Below are positions 58,301-64,000 of a stretch of DNA of 64,000 nt, one piece after another. The stretch is from the NCBI RefSeq assembly GCF_001039355.2, contig NW_019775731.1, positions 145,456 to 209,455 on the forward strand. The letters are read 5' to 3'. Both the position numbers and the translations under genes were made by a program. The notes beneath the pieces are model-generated. The model was not told the DNA's origin and made no database searches. It saw nothing but the letters and a program-made list of their open reading frames with translations. This stretch comes from Lingula anatina (lineage: Eukaryota > Brachiopoda > Lingulata > Lingulida > Lingulidae). Positions within the stretch are counted from its first letter, which is position 1, and every line of letters begins with the position of its first letter.

Positions 58301-61300
58301 CTGGGCTGAAACCACTAGTCAGCTTGCTGAAGTCTCCACACAGCCCTCACCATCAGGTGCAGCAGAGGAGCATCCCCTACCAGGTGTCCACCACAGACCC
58401 ACTGGACCAGGAAATGTGGCGATCAGAAACTTTTGTGGAGGTAAATTTTTCTGCGGGGCCTTTACAGTTTTAGAGGTTGGATTAGACTGCTAAAACTATA
58501 TGTCTGACTATGTGAAGTTGGGTTCGCAATTTTGGTTAAGGAATGAAAAATTGATCTGCAGTAAGTGAACTTGATATGCCCAAAAAGGCTGTTGTCACAA
58601 TTGAGATTAAAACTTTTGTCAAAACAATCATAATTTGTTTTAGTTGTTAGGCAATAGACTAGAATATTGAAGACTGAAAGATTGAAGCAGGTTGCTTATT
58701 AGATTCTTTGTAATGTACAACTTCAGTTATTTGAAATACTCTGCAGAAGTCAATTTTGAACTTGTAAAATTTTGTGATACAAGACCCTGACTCCGTGGTA
58801 TTTTGCGGATGATGCTAGAAATATAAATGTGCTTGTGCGAGTCCTGAAATATATACCCCTTTTTTAAAATCTAAATCAGCTTCCAGATGAAAGTTCTGTT
58901 TTAATTTCCTTTCAGATTCTTGTGGAGTTTTGGTTAAATCAAAACAGTCTGGACTCTCCAGAGCAGCATGGTGGGATCAGGCAGGCCATGGTTAGTATTG
59001 ATATTATTATTATTATTATTGATTCTTTTGAACTATGGATATGCTGGCCTATTAGTTTGAATATTTTTCAGAATTGTAAACAAACATTTTCAGGGTAGAT
59101 TTTGGAAACCAATAGTGCAATTGTGAAAGATCATTGACTTTGCTGAGTATCTGTCAGGGCTCAAGTTATTTATTTTCCAAAAAGAGCATAGTAGATGAGG
59201 AGTAATGTAAACCAAAAGCAGTTCAAATTTATCAGGTTTGCCTAAGATATCTACCAGAATGCAATTTCTGAATTAGCACATGTTGCGATTAACTACCTCA
59301 CCTCACTTGCAAAGATTGCATCTTTTTGAGCATTTTTTGTGCCATTGCTGTCAGTCTTTTGTCATTTGCATAATCAAATCCATAGAACTTTTTTTGATAA
59401 GGGGGGTAGGGGATGTTGTTTTGACAGAAGAACGTCCTATGTCTTTGAGTGATTAATGCCTGTCTGTTTCTTTGCTTGTAAAAATGTCCACCACCTATCA
59501 GGTCATATCCCTGCAATACATTCAAAACCTTCAGCTACCTATTTTATTTTGTCTTATTCCTTCTTTTACTTATATTTTTTTCAAAGCTTAAATCTAGTAT
59601 AAAATTGTACTTTTATTTTGAAAATCAACATTGAACAGTTAAAGAAGTATGTCCACTTACAGTTTTTAAATCTTCTTGTACAGTGTGTTCTTTTTCTACA
59701 CCTCCTAGATTGATGGCTATCAGAGAGTTCTGTCATACTCAGACCCTTATTATAATCATTTTTATCGAGTGAGTATAATGGTTTCCTTTGCTCAGTTTTT
59801 TGGGAATTATGTAACCAGACACTATACTTCTTTTGTTTTGTAGCATATATTTATGTGTCCTTCTGTAAATGCTCTCAATAATGCTTTACTGCTTCTACCC
59901 AATTTTTGTTTTGTACCCAGTTTTTCATATTGTAAATCCAGTATCCATGTATCTATCCCTGTCCTCCTGGGACATATTTAATATGTTTTCATTTATCCCT
60001 TTCTGCTTGTACTACTATATGCATGAGCAATTTTGAAAAAAAAAAGAGTTTATTTGGCCTTGTTTTGTGCTTAACTGTGGTAAACTTTTTTGACAGTATA
60101 CAAAGCCTTGGTTTTTATTGTGTTTGCATGTCATGATCCCATACATATATACTTGTTCTAAATGCTCACAATGTATTTGATACATATGCTGCAATTGCAT
60201 TTATTGATTCAGTTCAAACTTTTGTTTTTATTGATCATATTTACTCCTTTTTGAACCATCTATTTAAAAAAAACACCCATTTTCACCTATAATCTCTTAA
60301 CTGTAAAACACGTCAACAAAAAGTGCGATAATCCATAGCTGAAACACAGAAGCTTTTTGTGGGTATGTTTGCAGATGGTTTGTTTTTATTAGATTTTCAA
60401 GTACATAAAGATGAAAATTTATGAAAATGATGAACTGTCAAATAAATGTACATATATAACCTGTGTCCCTGCACAAGTCATTGTATCACGCTTTCCAGGT
60501 TACCTTTCTGTTGTTTCCTGGCAGGAGTTCATGGACTTTAGGGTCGCTTTCAACAATTGTGAAATGTTTTCCATTCATTATGTACTATGATATATGTTTG
60601 CCTATCTTAAGTCACACAAACTTGTCTTGCTGGGAAGCAAGATATTGCTAAGAATGCCTTTGGAAGAAATTTCGGGGCTGTGCATGATTTTGCATTGTGT
60701 TTGAGAATAGCTTCTTTTTCAGTTTGAATCTTTTGCATATCTCCTTTTCTCTAGAGTGTGCTACTTGGCCATTTAGGAAATGGAAATATGTTTGTACTGT
60801 TTCTAAAACTTGAAAGAAAAAGGGATACATTTTTCTATCAAAAGATATTGAGTTGTGTAATTTTTGAAAATTTTATTACCTTAATGTGTTAGGTTATAAC
60901 CCTTTGAACATGTCAAATTGTGAATATATATTTAAAGTATTTAGCATCTGTTGAATGATCCTTGGAAAAGGTTTTTGTGGGTATGTTTTTTGTAAGTTAT
61001 CTGTCTGTATCAAAAAGTATAAATGTGATTTCTTGAGAAAGGTAATTTCTAGCATCAGATAATTTAGAGTAGACCTATTTGAGACACTAGTATTATTATA
61101 GTTATTTCAGACAGTTCAGTTAGAATCTTCATGTACTTGAACACCAAGAAGCGTATGTCCTTCATAACTAACTTAGTTGTATTCCTCATTTCCATATCCA
61201 CCCAAACGGAGCATTATAAAACGGTGGTGTTGGGGCATTTTAACCATATCCAACAATAGTTCTTCCAAGTTAAGGCTGTTTGAAATCCATGTCATTGGTG

Positions 61301-64000
61301 GTGATTTATCATATAGATGCTTTTTAAATCAGAAACATTGTGCTTCCAGGAGGTTTTTCTTCCCAACAGCGACCAGGTCCGGGTTGTGCGTATGTTCATC
61401 AAGCACCTCCATTTCTTTGCTAACAGTGCCTCTCCAGACCTGGTACTGGCTTCATACCAGGCACAGAACCTGTCACCTCTGGATGAGTTTAAGAGGTCAG
61501 TATGATGTCACATATTTGTATGTACATGTAGCTGCTGCATTCAGACATGGAGCGGGTTATACAGAAAAGTAAAGTTTGAGGACAACTTAACTCAGAAAGC
61601 CAAATATTTAATTTCTGCTTTCTGATATGGTCTTAAAGCATGAAATAAACATTTGTCTCATAACGAATATACTTTGCATACCTAAAGGAGCCATTGTCAG
61701 GACAGAGGATCAAAAACAATTTGTTCTAGAGGCTTAGTGATTGGGTGAAAAAAGGGGAAATATCCAATAAGATTTTTTGTGGAATGCAATCTGGCATGCT
61801 AAGCTCCATAACAGTCTTTGCTAAGAGTGATTTTCACCTTGGGGACTTTGTGAAAAGGGACACGAACTATTTAAAATCAGAAATAGGTCATTCTTACATT
61901 ATCATATTATTTTAAAATAGTGGTAGAAATAATTGTAGATAATAAGTTAAAGTAATACTTACTGTTGCAGGAATGTTATTCCACAGATGGTACAGAAGAA
62001 GTTGTATGTTTTCCTAAGGCATGGCTTTAACCACTGGCCTCTTGACTCTTCTTTTAGATTGGTAAGATCAGCACTAAAGGTTTGAATAATAAAAAAATAG
62101 GACATTGTATTGTATTTAAATGGTATATTTGGAAGTAGGGGTATTGTTTATTATGTCGTCATGGGGAGGGGGGTTAAGTCAAAGATACAAAGATACAGTT
62201 CAAAGTATGTGAGAGAAAAATTCAAGTATCTCAGTGGTAGTGTGATAATAAAAGAGACAACTTGCTTGTAAACATGTTCAGAGACATTAAAAATAAGAAT
62301 AAAAATTGTCTGTTATATACCTACTATCATGTATATTCAATAATATGCAAGTTCACATGAGCTCATAACTTAAATGTGACTTTGGGACACATCTATTAAG
62401 ACGATTTCATTTTCAATCCACAGTTGTTGGAGACCTGGTTAAGTTATGTCCAGCCTTGGCGGTATGTTGACCCCAATGCCATCATGAAAGAGAAGGAGTC
62501 AAAAGTGGACAACAAATGGTGAGAAGAATCTAGAGCAAAGCAGCAGTTTGGATCTTCTGTTGCATTCAGACAAGATTTTATTAGAATGGATGTGGATTTA
62601 ACTTGCACCTAAGATACAAGTATAAATATAGTTTTGTCTAAACACAGCTTAAGACATCAATGGAAGATCATATAAGTGACGGCCATGGTCTTTCTCTGGT
62701 ATTATACTCTGTATTTATGAAAGTAATTAGGATTACCAATATTGCCTTGTCTTTGTGGAATGCAGCTTTATTTTGTGTATTTTATGCATAGGTAAGATTC
62801 TGGATTAGCATTTTTCTGAATCCACAAATTATCCACAAATTATGTTTGCTTTTAATTGTATTTAATATTAAGGAGTTGTTCCTTACTGAGTATACATTGC
62901 TCTTTTTACTTTTCTTAGGTTCCAGTTTATTGTGGATAATCTGCTTTTTTACACACACCTGTTTCAAGAATTTCTTCACCGAAGTCAGCGCATGGATCTC
63001 TCCTCTGCCAAAAATGCCTACATGCTGTTCAGGGTCACCAAGGTATGTATCTTGCAGGGATGAGACTTTTTCAACTATCAGCAGATTTCCAACTTTTTGG
63101 GAGCCAAACGTCATTGGCTTAGGCATGGAACCCATGCCATATTACAGTATGTAAAGTTAAGATGTGTACTTCAAGGTTGCAGATTTTTTTTTTGTTTATG
63201 GATGAGGTCTTGCTTCTCTTCTTCTGCAGGAAGAACATTAAATGAAAGATCACTAATTCTCTCTGTTTCAGGTGTTTGGACTCCCTAATCTTCGAAATAT
63301 GTTGGAAGAAGGTGAGTAAAGCAAAGTTTTCTCCCCACCCCTCTCCAAAGTTGAAGGTGGTAGTTGGGAATTTGGTTGTCTAGATTTTTCACTTGTGTTT
63401 AGGTCAATTTTTGTGCTCGTGAAAATATTTACATATAGTTGGGTGTGTAATGTGTAGTGTTGTATTTTTTGATTCCTCGTTTGTTATTATTGAGCATTTA
63501 AAAAAAATTGTCTTTTATAACAATGAGAAAAAAATTCATTTGGTATGTTTCTATAATGTAATTTTTGTCTGGCTATTTCCAACATGTTTCAGTCAATTTT
63601 ATTGAAACTTAACACATGTGAAGCACTGTTTCAGCTGGTGTGTGCCTGTAATAGTGGATAGTTTCCTGAAAGGCTCTTCGTCAAAGTTACAATTTTAGAT
63701 TTTTCAAACAGCAGCTAAAACTGATGAGGGAATGATGAAGGTGTCTTCTTAGGCCCTGAAATATTGGAATGCTAATACTTATAAGTTTTAGCTCTTGTTT
63801 GAAGAAGCTCTCAGTGTAACTTTGCCCAGACAAAATTATTTAGTAGACTCTTAGACATTATTTAGATTCTGTGCTATTCCAGCCGAGCATCAGATGTACG
63901 AGTCTCACCACAGGCTGTCCAGGCGTGGTCCCCAGATGGACATGGGCTCCAGCTACCTGTCCCATAGCAACTCAGTGAACACAGCAGCCATCCTTAGTCT
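55367..64000 (+). CDS. SMPD4: SMPD4, neutral sphingomyelinase 3, N-terminal part
   Basis: Fifteen exons visible: 55367-55417, 55831-55914, 56336-56551, 57095-57176, 57424-57482, 57859-58019, 58263-58440, 58916-58990, 59709-59768, 61350-61495, 61971-62061, 62424-62518, 62919-63042, 63272-63311, 63883 to the edge. All joins keep frame. Recognised by [67 protein letters not shown] and [11 protein letters not shown], all matching SMPD4 in order. The enzyme hydrolyses sphingomyelin to ceramide at ER and nuclear envelope membranes; its C-terminal membrane anchor is beyond the window. The start [10 protein letters not shown] follows AACAAA and leads straight into conserved sequence. The 59 bp exon at 57424 is too short to stand out as an open frame but carries a conserved motif. 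Confidence 0.9.
59769..61349 (+). other. SMPD4 intron 9
   Basis: 1.6 kb, AT-rich. No exon, repeat or element recognised. Confidence 0.7.
63056..63142. repeat. Dispersed repeat, copy 2 (pair with 19138-19232)
   Basis: Begins 14 bp after the SMPD4 donor at 63042, in the same orientation as copy 1. Shares CTATCAGCAGATTTCC and CCCATGCCATATT with it. Confidence 0.85.

Overview
The window is nuclear DNA of an animal, most likely a lophotrochozoan and probably a mollusc. It is AT-rich, and its genes are split by GT-AG introns of about 100 bp to 4.7 kb. The ACATGTA/TACATGTA words scattered through the introns are common in mollusc DNA. Every recognisable protein is a conserved metazoan one. The clade call is an inference; the animal call is firm. 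Nothing bacterial, viral or CRISPR-like was seen.

Layout, left to right: VPS33B (+, C-terminal ~60%, 312-5091) meets MSH3 (-, 5858-14815) tail to tail. MSH3 is head to head with a KIAA0825 homologue (+, 15372-28627), which meets ETFBKMT (-, 29381-31206) tail to tail. ETFBKMT is head to head with a SWAP70/DEF6 homologue (+, 31757-45191), which meets an unrecognised Cys-rich coiled-coil gene (-, 46592-50047) tail to tail. That gene is head to head with BTBD1/2 (+, 50847-53333). SMPD4 (+, 55367 to the right edge) follows in the same direction and is cut by the window. The strands run + - + - + - + +, giving three divergent promoter regions (557, 551 and 800 bp between start codons; the last includes a 5' UTR intron) and three tail-to-tail junctions. 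Exon coordinates were worked out by hand from protein homology, splice consensus and phase. Phases close across every gene except at one point in MSH3.

The genes do not form one pathway. They cover endolysosomal tethering (VPS33B), mismatch repair (MSH3), mitochondrial lysine methylation (ETFBKMT), phosphoinositide/Rac signalling (SWAP70/DEF6), cullin-3 type BTB adaptors (BTBD1/2), sphingomyelin hydrolysis (SMPD4) and two poorly known proteins.

The most unusual structure is in the unrecognised minus-strand gene. Five short phase-0 exons are arranged A-B-A-B-A as about 2.5 tandem copies of a ~450 bp two-exon unit, and a 216 bp inverted-repeat element sits in the next intron. Other points of note: a probable missing stretch of MSH3 beside the only ambiguous base (11118), a hairpin 14 bp from an MSH3 splice donor, a 23 bp exon-intron duplication in MSH3, a mobile element with 10 bp flanking repeats (33822-33972) and a diverged copy at 12803, a second dispersed repeat pair (19138 and 63056), a CpG-rich patch flanked by 7 bp repeats (22501-23261), and four 28-residue coiled-coil repeats in the SWAP70/DEF6 homologue.
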